DNA of 64,000 nt, taken from the NCBI GenBank assembly GCA_028551475.1, contig CM052357.1:2604001-2668000 (forward strand), read 5' to 3'. Numbering within the stretch: the stretch's first letter is position 1; the number at the start of each line of letters is the position of its first letter. Below are positions 36,301-49,107 of this stretch, in pieces. The position numbers were made by a program, and so were the translations under genes. This DNA is from Casuarina equisetifolia. Its lineage: Eukaryota > Streptophyta > Magnoliopsida > Fagales > Casuarinaceae. The notes under the pieces were generated by a model that was not told the origin of the DNA, did no database searches, and was given only the letters and a program-made list of their open reading frames with translations.

Positions 36301-39300
36301 TTCCCAAGCTACATCACATATAGGACATAAGGTAGGAAACATCAGTGATGGATTTTCATTTTAAGCAATTCATTTACTGGTTGTTCTGTACAGATTTTGA
36401 ACTCTGAAAGCCAAACTATCATACCCAGTAAGCTTTAGTTCTTCTATGGCCAAATGGCATGAGATATCCTCAACGAAATGGGAGAGAGGCCACAAAATTC
36501 CTGAATCAGACCTTCACACCGAAGCAATGGGCTCAAATGTCACCAAGCAACCCAATGCCATCAATGTACTAAGGAGACCAAAAATTGAAGCAAGCATGGA
36601 AAATTAGTCTCGTTGCTCTGATTATTTAATGTTATCAAAGGCACAATTGTTTGGATTCCTCATTTTCTGCCCTTTGGACCCTTATCTTATGTCTCTCTAG
36701 GCGTCTGGAACATTTGTATATTGCATAGTAAACCACATGGTGGCCTTTAATTCTTCTTGCCAAGGCCACCCCCATAACCCAATTATCTCCTGTTCACATT
36801 CATTGATAAGAAAGACATCAATTCATTTGTCAGAGCAATATCTAAGACTAGACATGTGGAAAAATGAACGGAGAATTCACAGTTTGAAGCCTCCACAAGA
36901 AGGGTTAGATTCAAAAATCCAGTTTTTTCAGTAACGGCTTACATAAATAAGTTCCATTGTTGAATCTTTGAGCCTGAGCTAGAACTCTTTATCTCTGTTT
37001 GAGGTTTGATAGTTGATTTGCTTTTAGTCCTCACAAAATATTTCATTTCCATATACCAAACAATCTTTAGCTTACAATACTCAGCATCGCACATAGAGGG
37101 TAGGGAAAAGAAATAAATTAACAGAGAACATGGCAGATCAATCTAATACCACCGTCATTGAAATAAATTTAAATTAGGAACAAGAGGAGAGCAAACATTT
37201 ATGAGTTTTAGTTAAAGGGGAAGAAAGGAGAATCTATAATTTAAACTGGTAGTCATCTTTGGAGGTCTCTTTATTTGAAGGCTTTCACTTTAGATTTGAA
37301 GCCCACTTTTAGAACAGAGGTCCAAAGATCTATCTTAACTGATTCCTCCTTTTAGTCTCAAATGAACGCAAACAGGGCCACTCACAGATAATTACTGATA
37401 TATCCGCCTTAGAACCAGCTAAGAAATCAAGTGCAAATAGTTTCACAGTGATTGTCAGTTTAACGTATTACTCATGCAGAGTACCTCTATAAATTAATTC
37501 CAAGATATTCAAACACCCTAGCTTCAAGAGCTAAAATAAAACTGCGAGGGTGGTGTGATCTTCATTGCTAGCCACACTATTTAGCTTGTGTGTTAGTTAT
37601 TTTATTTTTTATTTTTTCTTTTCCCTTATGGGTGTATTAATCTACACAAGTTCATAAGATCCATATTTGACTAGTTCCTTTCCTGGTGGAACTTTTTCAA
37701 TAAGCAGCCATACAACACATGACACGCTCAAGTAGGTGAAGATGAAATAAGATAGCATGAAAAAGACACATGAAATTCCATGCAGCAAATATCCGTAGCT
37801 TTCTGGAGATTGTCATCATTATTTACAGTTAAGAAGAGCACGATGGAATCTGGTTGGATTCAATATCCATTTCTTTCTTTCTCTCTTTGCCTTATTTATG
37901 TATTCATTGTTCTTCCTTTGGGAAATCAACTATTCTAAGTGCTTCATGTTTAATGACGCTAAATTGGGGTTTTCTGAATCTATGATGGCAGTAAATTAAT
38001 TAAAGGAGAAGTTTCCATAAAAAAAAAAAGAAAAAAAGAAAAAATATATATATATATATTGGCAACTTCGGAATATGAAACCCTTAAAAAAGATTTATGA
38101 TTCTAATGAATAATAAAGCACACAAATTGTCCTTGAAGATGTACTAAGCACCACAAAAAAAAAAAAAAAAAAAGAAGGAAAGACAGAAAGGATGTCTCAC
38201 CTTTAAGAAGCGAGAACAATTTTTGGGAATGGAGCTATTCTTGATATATTGCAGCTTATCAGTTTTAAATGCATCTGGTACACAATCAAGATCATATCGG
38301 TCCACAAGTTCAACAACCTAGAAATCCAATTTCAAGTAAATTGTCATTTAAATATCTTTGCTCTATATAACTGCATGGCTTTCAAGAGAAAAAGAAAATG
38401 CGGGGATAAATTTGATAAAGTTCAAGAAACTAGAGTACTTACACCTCTGGAAGTATGAAGAGTAACAAGTCCAACAGGAATGAAAATGGCAGCCATCAAT
38501 AGAAAAATACTGATGACCTGCAGAGGATCCCGTGAACACCACAAAGTACACAAATAAATATAAACGATGGATTGCCGTAGAGTAGCTCAGAGAAGGTTCA
38601 TATAGTAATATAAAAATGTAGAACTTACCCATACTGGTGTTAAGACAAATCGACAAGCTGGGAGTTTCTGCTGTTTAAACTGAGAAAACCCTGTAGAAAC
38701 AGCATTTCAGGACTTTTATAAATTAATCTAGATATATCATGACAATCGGCATTTTTTCAGAAGATCAAACCAAAATTGAAAAGGCAAGTAACAAAATACA
38801 GAAGGGGCAAGACGCTAAGCAATGGTGAATAGATTTTTTTTCCATGTTACAGAGTCAAAGATCTATCAAAAAGATGAACAGTGGACGACAGTAGGTCCCC
38901 TTTATCATATTGCAACTCATCAGTAACTCCAGAATAAAGTGATTTGACATCCTTTCAAGCAAGCTTGAGACAGATGGCTGCCAGCATTGTACAGCTTGCT
39001 GGTTAACCACTTAATTCTCATAAGAACATCTGAGGCATATGCTGAATAATGCAGAAGGACACAGTACACTACTAGTCCCATTTTATTCACGCATGTGGTC
39101 AACCAATTCCTAAATGCGAGAGCATATGAGAAGAGAGCTGTGCACTATTAAGTTAACAATAAGGGCACAAGGCAGAACATATGCTTGCTAGAAGAATAAA
39201 ACTTCTTTACGGTTAAGTTTCCACAATCTCTTAAGGTCAAAAGAACAACAAAACAGATAGTTTCGATGAGAAAGATCCTCACTAGTTGACTTAAACAACA

Positions 39301-39798
39301 TCTATAAGCAGATAAATGACCTCCTTCTTGCGATCATTGACCAGATATCTAGATCTAAGTGTTTTAAGATCAAAAAACCCAACACTCAAGAATGTGTTTC
39401 TTACCATTGCCCATTTTACGAAACCTCCTACCATATGAACCATCTAGAATAACAAGTTTGAAGTTACAATATTAATGACCGCTATTCATATTAAGGAGCA
39501 TAATTAAAATACAGACGTTAACTCGATATAATGTATAGAGAACTAAAAACTTCAATGAGGTGGTAAGAAGTGGATGTGATCACTCAGCTTAACTTATTTC
39601 AGCAAAATCCACTATAGAATCCCTCAAAACATAATCACGTAGAAATCTTAAATGAAACACCCCAACCCCCGCGGCGCAAAAAAAAAAAAAAAAGGAAAAA
39701 AAAGGAAAAAAAAATCAATTACAGTTATCGTTGTCATCGGGTGCGTTTGCTCCAGCTCGGCGTGGTCCTCTCGCTGCTGAGCCACTCGGTTCGCCCAT
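33395..39798 (-). CDS. ALIS: ALA-interacting subunit (CDC50/LEM3 family), intact, 9 coding exons
   Basis: Encodes the beta-subunit that P4-type lipid flippases (ALA proteins) need for ER exit and transport. Coding exons (minus strand): 39,798-39,723; 39,443-39,405; 38,690-38,629; 38,517-38,443; 38,317-38,201; 36,086-36,016; 35,434-35,137; 34,409-34,120; 33,428-33,395. All have GT-AG ends and compatible phases and sum to 1,062 nt, 353 residues, close to the usual 340-350. The start is MGEPSGSAARGPRRAGANAP. Family marks are FKQQKLPACRFVLTPVW (about 43-59), a first span at about 60-79, VDRYDLDCVPD, YVYYQLNNYYQNHRRYVKSR, IVPCGLIAWSLFNDTYEF, WMRTAALPTFRKLYG, KKKLVLSTTSWLGGKNDF and a second span at about 317-339. 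N-glycosylation sites lie in the lumenal loop. The short C-terminal tail (PYGGTKSASE) lacks the YLSWN-like ending I remember from some relatives. The exons were joined by eye. Confidence 0.9.
38005..38175. repeat. Intronic poly-A and TA microsatellites
   Basis: An A-rich run and (TA)n at 38,018-38,060 and an A run of about 20 at 38,154-38,174, inside the intron between exons 5 and 6 of the ALIS gene. The same positions in the 63-kb copy carry expanded AT and GAAA tracts. Confidence 0.8.
39675..39715. repeat. Intronic A-rich tract
   Basis: An A-rich run (with GG interruptions) just inside the intron after coding exon 1 of the ALIS gene; on the sense strand it is a polypyrimidine stretch close to the donor. 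Confidence 0.7.
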
Positions 39799-40021
39799 TA
39801 TCTTTAGCTCTCAGCAATGCCACTGCACATGCCTAACCTTTGGAAGTCAGTTTCCAACAGTAAACAAACCACAACCACAAGCAACGCATTTCCATATCAA
39901 GAGCTAAAATTCCAAAGGATTTACTTTTTCTTCTTTCTTCCACACAGTACGAACGCTACAGACTTCTAATTTTCCCCGCAATTTCTCAGCAACCAAACAG
40001 CATAGCGAGAGTAGAAGCAAT

Positions 40022-40192
40022 ACCTGAAGAGCTTGCTAGCGATTGTCAGGCCGGACCTGGAAAGCGGAAATGGCGAATTGAATCTAAGAAGAGTGAGAAG
40101 CTGAAGAAAAGCAAGGAAATGAGAGGAATTTAATGTTGCTTGGAATCATGGAAAGCGAAAGGCTCTGCTTATATTCTTTGCTTATCTCCGGA

Positions 40193-40230
<38 letters not shown>

Positions 40231-40235
40231 TTTAT
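40022..40235 (-). promoter_or_regulatory. ALIS promoter and 5' untranslated exon
   Basis: Sense-strand donor AGCTCTTCAG|GTATTGC at 40,024/40,023 and acceptor GTGCAG at 39,823 suggest a leader intron of about 200 bases. The non-coding exon would run from about 40,140 to 40,024. A TATA-like GAATATAAGC lies at about 40,169-40,178, and a CT-repeat (GA on the plus strand) at 40,199-40,228 lies just upstream, a common core-promoter companion in plants. Confidence 0.5.
40199..40228. repeat. GA microsatellite in the ALIS promoter
   Basis: About 14 GA repeats, read as CT on the ALIS sense strand. Confidence 0.9.
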
Positions 40236-41095
40236 AATTTATAATTAAAATTTATAATACATCATATCAGAAAATCCAAAAATGGTGTTGGTTTTCGAAA
40301 AACATTTTATTAAGATTTTGGTAAAAATTCAAGGTTGTGCTTTGTTTTCTCTCTCTACAAATGCAAAGACTTTTTTTTTTCATTCCAATTAAATTATTAG
40401 ACTTATTTAATCAATTTTCAATAGAAGTTGAGTCACATTACCCAAAGAGTTAAAAGTTGGCATGAAGAATTAAATAAACTTTTTGAGATAAGCCTCCCTC
40501 AAAGATGAATTGTGGTATATAAATACATGGACTTTTTTGCACAAGATTTATAATAACATCTTGCTTAAACTAATTGAAATATTTTAACTTTTCTTAACAG
40601 TCAAGATTTCTTTAAAGGTATAATGATAATAACACTCTACTTTTTAGAAGAAACCTTAAAATCTTAAAGTTAGCATAGATATTTATATTTTTTTTATAAT
40701 AAAGCTTATATGTAATAAATGTTTATACTTATTTAAGTTAATTTCTTAGTTAGATATTATCATAATATTAGAATTCAACTTTTTTTAACATCCTTATAAA
40801 TATGAAAAATTTGAAGTCTTCACAATGAACATAGCATCACAAGATGGTCCTAATTATACTATTTTAGTAAGGAAGTTTGTGGAAGTGGATGTCGAGTAGA
40901 CCCACATTAAAAATTTTTTGATTAAGCTTATATATATAACGAAATACTTTTCTTTTCTTAAGCTAGATTCTAGGTTGTATATAAGTATTGTAACATATAA
41001 TATTGAGAGTCTAAGTTATAAAAGTGGAAACTTTGCAAGAACTTTATACGAAATAGAATTTTGATTCGTTTGATCTGGTGGGCACGGCTTTGCTA
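40236..41095. other. Intergenic, AT-rich, no gene seen
   Basis: Spacer between the ALIS promoter and the PPR relic. The sequence around 40,600-40,790 (AAATCTTAAAGTTAG, ATATTATCATAATATTAGAATTCA) resembles non-coding repeat sequence also seen near 56,890-56,960. Confidence 0.5.
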
Positions 41096-41099
41096 TATA

Positions 41100-41765
41100 T
41101 GTATAGTAACCATGGTGATTTTGACAATGAGCACCAACTGGCTGTTAGAAGGTCTGTTTTTGATTTGGATTCTTGGAATTCCTTGATAAGCAATCATTAA
41201 AGGCGAAACTTCAAGAAGGTCTGTCTGATTCCTTTATAAGCAAACTGGTTTCAGGGATAGCAATCATTAAATGTTATGTAACCCATGGTCAAATTCTGGC
41301 CTCGTTGAAGAAGGGCAAGAGTGTTTCAGGGAGATGATGGAAATTTATTGCTTTCAACAGACACAAGAGCACTACGCTTCCATGGTGGATTTATTGTGGG
41401 GTGCTGGAAAAGAATGAAGAGAGAGAACCTATAGAAACTATGCCATTAAAACCAGATGCTTAGATTTGGGGTCCATTATCAAGTGATAGTAAGATGCATT
41501 CAAGAGCAAGGTTTGGGGATTTTTCTGTGGAGAAGCCCATAACAGTGGAACTGAAAAACACTGGAAATTAGATACTGCTCTTCAATAGTTACCCTACAGT
41601 AAAAAAGTGGAACGAGGTTGATTGAATGAGGCCCTCTCTTAGAGATCAAGGATTGAAGAAAACTGCTGGCTCTAGCTGGCTAGAAGTGAGCAGACATGTA
41701 CATGAGTTTCGTTTTGCCGATCGATCTCATCCTATGTCTAAAGATATATGTCAAAATACTTGAAA
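41100..41765 (+). pseudogene. Pentatricopeptide repeat (PPR) protein pseudogene, C-terminal part
   Basis: Three reading frames together give PPR landmarks in the right order: VRSVFDLDSWNSLI near 41,140, then LVEEGQECFREMMEIY and EHYASMVDLLWGAGKE near 41,305-41,420, then RDQGLKKTAGSSWLEVS, HVHEFRFADRSHP and MSKDI near 41,640-41,745. The last part is the E/E+ domain that follows the repeats in the PLS class. Frameshifts and stops separate the pieces, so it is dead. Such proteins normally act in organellar RNA editing or processing. Confidence 0.75.
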
Positions 41766-41957
41766 ACCATTTAAGAATGCAAGTGAAATGGTGAGAAAAC
41801 TCTTGTTCTATTGATGAACAAGAGAAAACCTAAGTACAAATCGGAGAAGTAATTTCCATGATAGTTTGGATCTACAATGCTTGTTTCTTATATACTAAAC
41901 CTTTACAAATAAAACAACACTTGCGCGTGCTTTGTTGTTCTGCTGCTCGGTTGCTTC

Positions 41958-42136
41958 TCAAACAGACTGTGGCGTGTTGAAGTGGAGAAGGAACATGACC
42001 AGCTTGCGGTGAATAGCAAGCTGGTTGTGCGGCTGAGCAGAAGGTGTCAGATGTGGCAGCTTTGACCTTAATGCCTTCATTAACATGTCCGCAGGTTGAT
42101 ACTTGGTTCCCACATGATCTGTTCTGATTATTCCAT
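41958..42136 (-). mobile_element. Ty1/copia polyprotein 3' end (RNase H C-terminus)
   Basis: On the minus strand the frame 42,136-41,958 reads IIRTDHVGTKYQPADMLMKA, then LRSKLPHL and further to a stop. This is the usual end of a copia polyprotein (QPADILTKAL followed by a short tail). Nothing else of the element was recognised, so it is a fragment. It lies between the PPR relic and the ALIS pseudogene, that is, at a rearrangement boundary. Confidence 0.6.
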
Positions 42137-42145
42137 GCCTCAGGT

Positions 42146-44920
42146 AAAAATTCTTGAATGGACATCACCTTTTCAACTTGAGATGCCCTTCTTTTTATAA
42201 GGCAAATTTGGTATCTTGAGGCCTGTTTAAGGAATACATCAAAGAAAGGCGGTATTAATTTTTTTAAAGAGTTCAAGATGCAGAAGTTGAGATATATCGC
42301 GATACAGATATCTATTCACATTATGCAATACGATTACTTCAACTTCAATGACAGCACTATGAATAGCCATAAAATAACTTAATTGATGAGGATAAGGCCT
42401 CAACTCATAGACCATACGCCAAACATTCATTGGGCAAGATAGGCAGTGGAAGAAAATCTAGATGTAACAAAGCTAATAAAAAATTATTCAAGCCCATGCA
42501 GGGAATATATGTCCACAAAGTATTAGTAGGTAAACATTTGAGAGATCACAAAATTAAGCCAAAAAAATGTTATCCTGTTACATCTTGTATAACAGTTTCG
42601 GATAAGGGGAATGAAAAAGTCCACCCAGAATACGTGGGGAAAACAGAGAGAGAAGCTGACTAAATTATTGCATTTAGAGCTTGAAGACAAAAATTTAGCC
42701 AAGCAACTTGTGACTCTTCTTGATCACTTAGCTAATTCTACCATACAACTTCTTTATCCAAATCCTCTTCAATTCTACCATACAACTTCTTGAAGGTACG
42801 GAGAGCAGCAGTGCGCATCCATACAATAAGATCTTCTTGATCACTTAGCTAATTAGTTTTATCAAATCAACCAGGTCAAGGCAACACCAAAAAACATCAT
42901 TTGAACTCACATTTTAGACAATACTAGAAAAAATACTTTTCACACGTCTCAGATCTACCAAGAAGATCTCCTAAAAGTCAACTGCTTTTCCCAAGTATCA
43001 TATCCATATTGGAAAGGTAAAGCATTGATAGGCATTGGGACCCATTAGCTCTGTCTACAATCAGATATTATGGTCGTAGATCCAACATGGCATTTGGTTA
43101 TAGTCATGATCCCCATATAGACAGCACAAAAATCAACCTTATCTTGTCAGCAGTCCTATTGACTCTTTGTTGTATTCTACTACGTACCACTGAGCAAAAT
43201 CATAAAGAAATATCACAACCAATGTACCACTCTTTGAACTCTGTCCTGAAAGGATGCAAACTCATTCTTTGTGCAACAAAGCAACGGGATAATATGTTTA
43301 TCAATGTGTTTCAATGATACAACCTACCACTCTCAAATAAATATTTTGTACAACCAGTCAGTACAAAATTCAAGCTTCGCGAGTCAAAGTGTTATACTAG
43401 TATGAGGAAGAATTGGAAGACCATTACTGTTGTGCAGAGGAACTTGTGTTACTGTATTCTAGTCCATGCAACCACTGCTGGTAGTTCTGTCACAGATTTG
43501 GATCTCGGGAACCCAATCTATCATACCCTGTTATCCTCGGTTCTTCTATCGCCAAATGGCATGAGATATCCTCAACTAAATAGGAGGCACGCCACAAAAT
43601 TCCGAAATCAGACCTCCAAACTAAAGCAAATGAGCTCAAATGTCACCAAGCAACCCAATGCCATTAGTGTACTAAGGAGACCAAAAATTGGAGCAAACAT
43701 GGAGAATTGGTCCAGTTGCTCTTATTATTTAATTTTAACAAGGGCACAATTGCGTGGATTCCTCTTTTTCTGCTCTTTGGACTTTTTTCTTAGTTCTCTT
43801 TAGTCCTCTTGGAACATTTGTGTATTGCATATTAAACCACATGGTGGCCCATAATTCTTCTTGCCAAGGCTATCCTCATAAACCTAATTATATCATGTTC
43901 ACATTTCTTAAATAAGAAAGACATCAATTCATTTGCCATAGCAATATCAAAGACTAGACATGAAGTACCGTGAACGAGGAATTCACAATTTGAAGCGTCT
44001 ACAAGAAGCATTAGAATGAAAAATCCAGTTTTTTAGTAAAGGCTTACATATAGAAATTCCATTGTTGAATTTTTGAGTCTGAGCTAGAAATCTTTATCTC
44101 AATTTGAGGTTTGTTAGTTGATTTGATTTTAGTCCTCACAAAATATTTCATTTCCATATACCAAACAAGCAAGCTTACAATACTAAGCCTAACAAATAGA
44201 GGGAAGGGAAAAGAAACAAATTAACAGAGAACATGGCAGATCAATTTAATACCATAGTATTTAAAATAAATAAATTAGCAACGAGAGGAGAGCAAACATT
44301 TTTGAGTTCTTATTAAATTAGCAGTAATCTTTGGAAGTCTCTTTATTTGAAGGCTTTCACTTAAGAGAGAAGTCCAAAGATATTCCTTAACTGATTCCTC
44401 TGTTTAATCTCAAGTGAATGCAAACAGGGCCACTCAAAGATAGTGAATGATGTATCCACCTTAGAACCTGCTTAGAGATCAAGTGCAAGTAGTTTCACGG
44501 TGCTAGTCCGTTTAACCTATTACTCATGCAGAGGGCATCCATACGTCTAGGACCTCTATCCATTTACTCCAAGATATTCAAACGCTCTAGCTTCAAGAGC
44601 TGAAATAAAACTCCAAGGGTGGTGTGAACTTGATTAGGTTACGCAATGTAAGCTGGCAGAATATAGCAGATAGCCACACCATTTAGCCTATGTTTTGTTT
44701 TGTTATTTGTTTTTTTTTTCCTTTTCCCTTTTCGGTGTATTACACTACACAAATTCATAAGATCTTGTTCACCTTTCCTGACGGAAGTTTTTCAACAAGC
44801 ACCCATATAACACATGACTCATTCAATTAGGCGACGATGAAAATAAGATGGCATGAAAAAGACACGAAATTCCATGCAGCAAATATCCATAGCTTTATGG
44901 AGAGTATCATCATTACTCCA
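42146..44920 (-). pseudogene. ALIS pseudogene 1 (3' half only)
   Basis: Collinear with 33,351-37,830 of the intact ALIS gene but lacking two internal segments: one matching 34,986-35,335 (most of exon 7) and one matching about 35,425-36,385 (all of exon 6). Exons 1-5 are absent because the homology stops at about 44,920. Exon 8 near 42,775-42,855 still reads LSDQEDLIVWMRTAAL but is scrambled by a local duplication of the CTACCATACAACTTCT stretch. The last exon has changed (no YGGTKSASE end). Only NGLPI-like and HGLEYN-like exon 7 edges remain near 43,410-43,480. It cannot encode a functional subunit. Confidence 0.85.
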
Positions 44921-45227
44921 CTAGCATTTTTTCTTTCCTTTTAGGTAGATAAACATTGTATTATCTAAAGACAAAAAAAAAAAACAAGAGAATAAAATGG
45001 ACACTTATAACATCCTTAATGACAATGTTGAATGAAAAAGGAAGAAGTGAAAAAAAAAAAGAAAAAAAGAAAGAACAAATATAGTAAGAGTAATGGTAAT
45101 AGAATCAATAATCTTTACTTTAAAATGCAAACTTAGAAATATTTTATTAGCCAACATCTTTATTAAAGAAAAACACACTTTGAATTATAGCCACAAGAAC
45201 ACTTCCCACTATGGAATTAACTATTGT
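44921..45227. other. 3' flank of the first receptor-like gene
   Basis: A-rich intergenic sequence with poly-A runs at about 44,973-44,985 and 45,050-45,070. Part of it resembles the 3' flank of the second receptor-like gene near 50,300-50,550, so it belongs to the RLP tandem duplication. Confidence 0.5.
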
Positions 45228-47942
45228 TCACCAATACTTCAAAAACATTCCAAGACATGATTCTACATATCTATCCATACACCTAAAATAGGCTTGCCTC
45301 CAATTCTTGTTAATGATTAGGATCCCAAAAAAGACCCAAAATCCAAATACATAAGAGACAGCAATAAATGCATAAAATAATAAAGGATTATCAACCATTC
45401 TGGTCTCCTCCTTTTTGTTTTTATTTTGCTCTTTATGCCGATCTTCAATGCCATTTGTCACCGAACAATTTTTTGTGAGAGGTTCTCCACAAAGTCCTGG
45501 ATTACCATCATAGCATTGCACATCAAAAGTTGAGAATTGTCGCTCAAATGGGATTCTTCCTGAAAGATTGTTATAGGCCACACTAAATGTTGAAAGAGAA
45601 GTAAGCTCAACCAACTCAAATGGAATTTTTCCACTCAACTTGTTATGAGAAAGATCCAAACTTTCCATCTCTTTCAAGTGTTTGAAAGAATTTGGTAGTA
45701 AACCAGTAAGAAAATTATTTGACAAGTTCATGGAGAGAAGTTGTGACAATTCTCCTAATTCAAAAGGAATACTACCAATGAATTGGTTAGATGACAAGTC
45801 AAGTGCAGTAACCATTGAGAGTGGGATACCTTTGTAAGCATATACCTTATGTTTTATTAGTAAAGGCATTCCAAAGTTTATAACGATTTCAGTATTATTA
45901 ACATTGTAGATACCATAAGGTGAAATCTTACTCCAAAATGTAATATTATGAAGGCAGTTGGGAATACCTCCTGAAATACGATTATTGGAGATATCAAAAA
46001 CTTGCAACTTCTCCATTTGACATATACTTTGAAGTAAATTTCCTTCTAAGTGATTTCCACTCAAAATAACCACAACCAAGCCTTGAATATCATACAACCA
46101 CTTTGGAATATTTCCAGATAATTGATTATTTCGAACTTCAAGGATTCTTAAATATTGGCTATTCAATATCATAGGTGGGATAATTCCTTCAAATTGATTG
46201 TTGCTAAGTTGTAAACACTGCAACCATGTCATGTTGGAGCCTTTTGGGAGCATTTCTCCTTGCAATTTGTTGTTTGAAAGATTTAGATATTTTATTGGGG
46301 TGCCATTTCTTGTTAGACTTTTTGGTATTGTTCCTGAGAACATGTTATTAGAAAGGTCTAAAATTAGAAAAGGCAAATTACCAAAGGACCAAGGGATAAT
46401 GCCTTCTAATAGATTCGAAGACATGTCAACAGAATGTAATCTTGGATGAAGATGCCCAATATTTTTTGGAAGTGGACCACTAATATTATTATTAGATATG
46501 TCCAATGCTTCAAGAAGTGAAGTTCGATTGGCAATGCAATCAACAAAAGAGCCATTAATTTTGTTACCTTTCAAGCGTAAAATTTTGGTGTTGAACAGAA
46601 GCCAACAAGGTATGCTTGCCTCTATAGAATTGTATGACAAATCCACAATAACTAAGAAGAAAACTTGAGTGGAGATAAAACTTGGGAAACTATGACCAAT
46701 CCTTTTGTTGAGGTTGCAATTTGCTAGATTCAAGATACTTAGTTGAAAGGTTGCTACCCATGAGGAAGACTCAGTTTCAACTTCCAAATTGAAGTTGTTT
46801 GAAAGATCAATGTAGGTGAGACTTGAAACATTGGCAAAAATAGAGAATGATAAGACCCCTTCAAGTTGATTGTATGAAACATCAAATTTAACAATATGAC
46901 TTTGGTTGGAGAATATTGTAGAAGGCACATTACCATGAAGGCAATTCTTGGCCAGAAAAAGGTATCTAAGTTTTTCAATCATCCCAAGACAAAGGGGAAT
47001 ATGGCCATCCAATGTAGCATTTTCAATTTGGAAGTACTTTAATCGCTTCAATTCACAAAAAGCTACAAAAAATTAAGTAGGATAAATTAGTTTAGTAATA
47101 ATAATGTAAATTACACTCATAGAAATGATCAAATATTCTAAAATACCCACAAATATTGTTAAAAGACTCATTTGCTAATCCAAAAATCAAGTTATGAGTT
47201 GGTAAAATCTATTATCATTTAAGTAGGAATCATAATATATTTTTATGCAATGTGGAATTCAATGGCTACATCTTAAAATGTTTCACTTGAAACATTGTGC
47301 CATATTATGTAGACAATATATTGGCTTAAATCAATGGGAGCCCATAGGAGTGCTAAGGGAGACGTTGACTTTAATATCATATTAGGAGACTCATTATCTA
47401 ATCTAAAAATCAATTGATAAGACCTATTACTATATAAGTAAGAATCTTAATATATTCTTCAAAAATATTGGACTTATTACTTACATCTTAGCAAATATTA
47501 TGATATAGCAAAACATAGATGTAAAAACATTAATTATTACAAATGGATGAAAGATAAAGCAAGAGTTCTTACGTTGAAGCCCCCCTCCAATTTGCATGTT
47601 TGTAAGAGCCAAGCCGCTTAGCGCATCAAACAAGGTGAACAAGGTGACATTTGGATACCAAGCACTTGGTAATGTCCATTCGTTGCCATCCAAGTAGATT
47701 CCACGGATTTTTCCAGCACGGTCGCAATAAATTCCATAAGTGGAATTTACTATACAACAGTTCTTTCCGTCCCAACCCTGGAAGGCAAAACCATTAGTGG
47801 AGTCTCTGATTTCCAAGAGAGCTCTCTTTTGTTCTTCTTTGCACCCTTCACCACGAGGTAAGGGAGAAAAAGTGAAAACAGTAAACCAAAGCAAAGTGAC
47901 ACTCGTAACAAAACGAGTATTCATTCTTGAAGACGCTCTCAT
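45228..47942 (-). CDS. LRR receptor-like protein A (no kinase), 2 exons
   Basis: Exon 1 is 47,942-47,573 and exon 2 is 47,062-45,228, joined by a GT-AG intron in phase 1; together 2,205 nt, 734 residues. The order is signal peptide (FVTSVTLLWFTVFTFSPLP), an LRR N-terminal cap with C.EEQKRALLEIRDSTNGF and a CC pair, about 19 LRRs of the extracellular LxxLxLxxNxLxGxIP type with an island (about 45 residues, GIYNVNNTEIVINFG) before the last four, a cysteine pair (DGNPGLCGEPLTKNCS), an acidic and Lys-rich spacer, one membrane span (LLFYAFIAVSYVFGFWVFFG) and a short basic tail. Proteins of this type sit in the plasma membrane, bind ligands and signal with SOBIR1/BAK1-type kinases. The ligand is unknown. 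It is a tandem paralogue of the gene at 50,552. Confidence 0.88.
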
Positions 47943-48008
47943 AGGCAGCCGTAAGTTCTCTTGCTGTGGAAGCTATAGAAATGAATGGTTTTGCATCTTG
48001 AAAAAGAT

Positions 48009-48028
48009 GCACACATATAGTATTGTGA
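48009..48028 (-). promoter_or_regulatory. TATA-like element of receptor-like gene A
   Basis: CTATATGTG on the minus strand about 75 bases before the ATG, at the same place as the TATA repeat of gene B; the flanking ATTGTGAGTTGCTTTTAG is shared by both promoters. Confidence 0.45.
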
Positions 48029-48272
48029 GTTGCTTTTAGAAAGCTAAAACGTATACATGTTTGTCATTTCCACTTTAGCACGGCAATTGAGAGCAAGTTG
48101 TTGTGTTTTCCAAAGTCTTTCAAATTTGTGGCTGAATTCAAAGTCTAAGACACGTTATTTCAAGGATGGCCAGACGTGAATTTAAGATTGTGGTCAGAAA
48201 AGAAGCGTCTCTTTAGTAAGAAGCTTTACGGAAATTTCAATGGCTCTACTTTGCACGGAAAGTCTGGGTTCC

Positions 48273-49107
48273 ACCAAGACCCCAAGCAATGAAGCAGACA
48301 AAAAGTGTCTAGTCTTTCTCGTGACTGAACCGACCTGCTGTGCATATGTGGCTCTGATTTCGCCCCATCTCTCATTAATTTGGGAAGCATTACACGGGGC
48401 CGGGACAAGGCAGCGCTTGACACAATGCGAAAGCAATACTCTAAAATTAATTTTATTCTATGAGATACAAATAGATTTGACATCTTTTCTAGTTTGGAAA
48501 ATGTAGATCAATGAGAGTAGAAAGTTATTTTTTATTGTGACGGAAGTTACTTGTTTGAGATTTATTATTTTTAAGTTAATTATATTCTGAAAATGTGGAT
48601 AAATATAAAAGAAAATTATTATTTAGCATAATTAAAATCTAAGTCCACCTAATGTTTGTGTTCTACAATTTGAATAAATGCATAAAATAATAACTCGATT
48701 TATTTCAGGAGCTAAAGGGATGTTATCTTAATTTACCTTCTTTTAAATTTTTTTTTTTTTTTTATAAACAACAGGCGCTTAAAAGTAGTTATTTCCTCTA
48801 CACCCATTCTGGATAAATTTTCTTTGCGTCTTTGTTTGGAACTTTCTTCCACCCTAGAACTTCTTTTTTCTCACCTTTTCATTAATGGTGGTACAACTGT
48901 TTCTCACCGGTGTCCGCGTCACAAACGCGGAAAATTCCAGTTTCAACGTTGCATTGCTAAGGGTCCTTGTCCCGGCCCCGTGTAATACTCCGCACATTAA
49001 TGAGTGATGGAGCGAGAGCAGTGCACCATGTGCGCCGTAGGTCGGTTTAGTTGCGTGAAAGACGGAGACACATTTTGGTCTGCTTCGTTGCTAAGGGTCT
49101 TGTCGAA
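48273..49107. repeat. Long imperfect inverted repeat (foldback-type), cut by the gap
   Basis: The sequence 48,273-48,410 is repeated in inverted form at 48,965-49,107. The arms are about 140 bases, roughly three-quarters identical by eye, and include a perfect 22-nt inner core at 48,389-48,410 and 48,965-48,986 (centred on CGGGGCCGGGAC). The loop is about 550 bases. The right arm stops exactly at the run of N, so the true end is unknown. Long inverted arms around a non-coding loop fit a foldback or Mutator-like non-autonomous element, or two inverted copies of one repeat. Confidence 0.7.
48740..48765. repeat. Poly-T run inside the inverted-repeat loop
   Basis: A T run of about 18 within the loop between the inverted arms. 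Confidence 0.8.

Noticed and set aside
39405-39443. ATG GTT CAT ATG at the start of ALIS exon 2 as the protein start
   Set aside because: That frame does not lead into the conserved FKQQKLPAC frame; the ATG at 39,798 spliced in phase 1 does.
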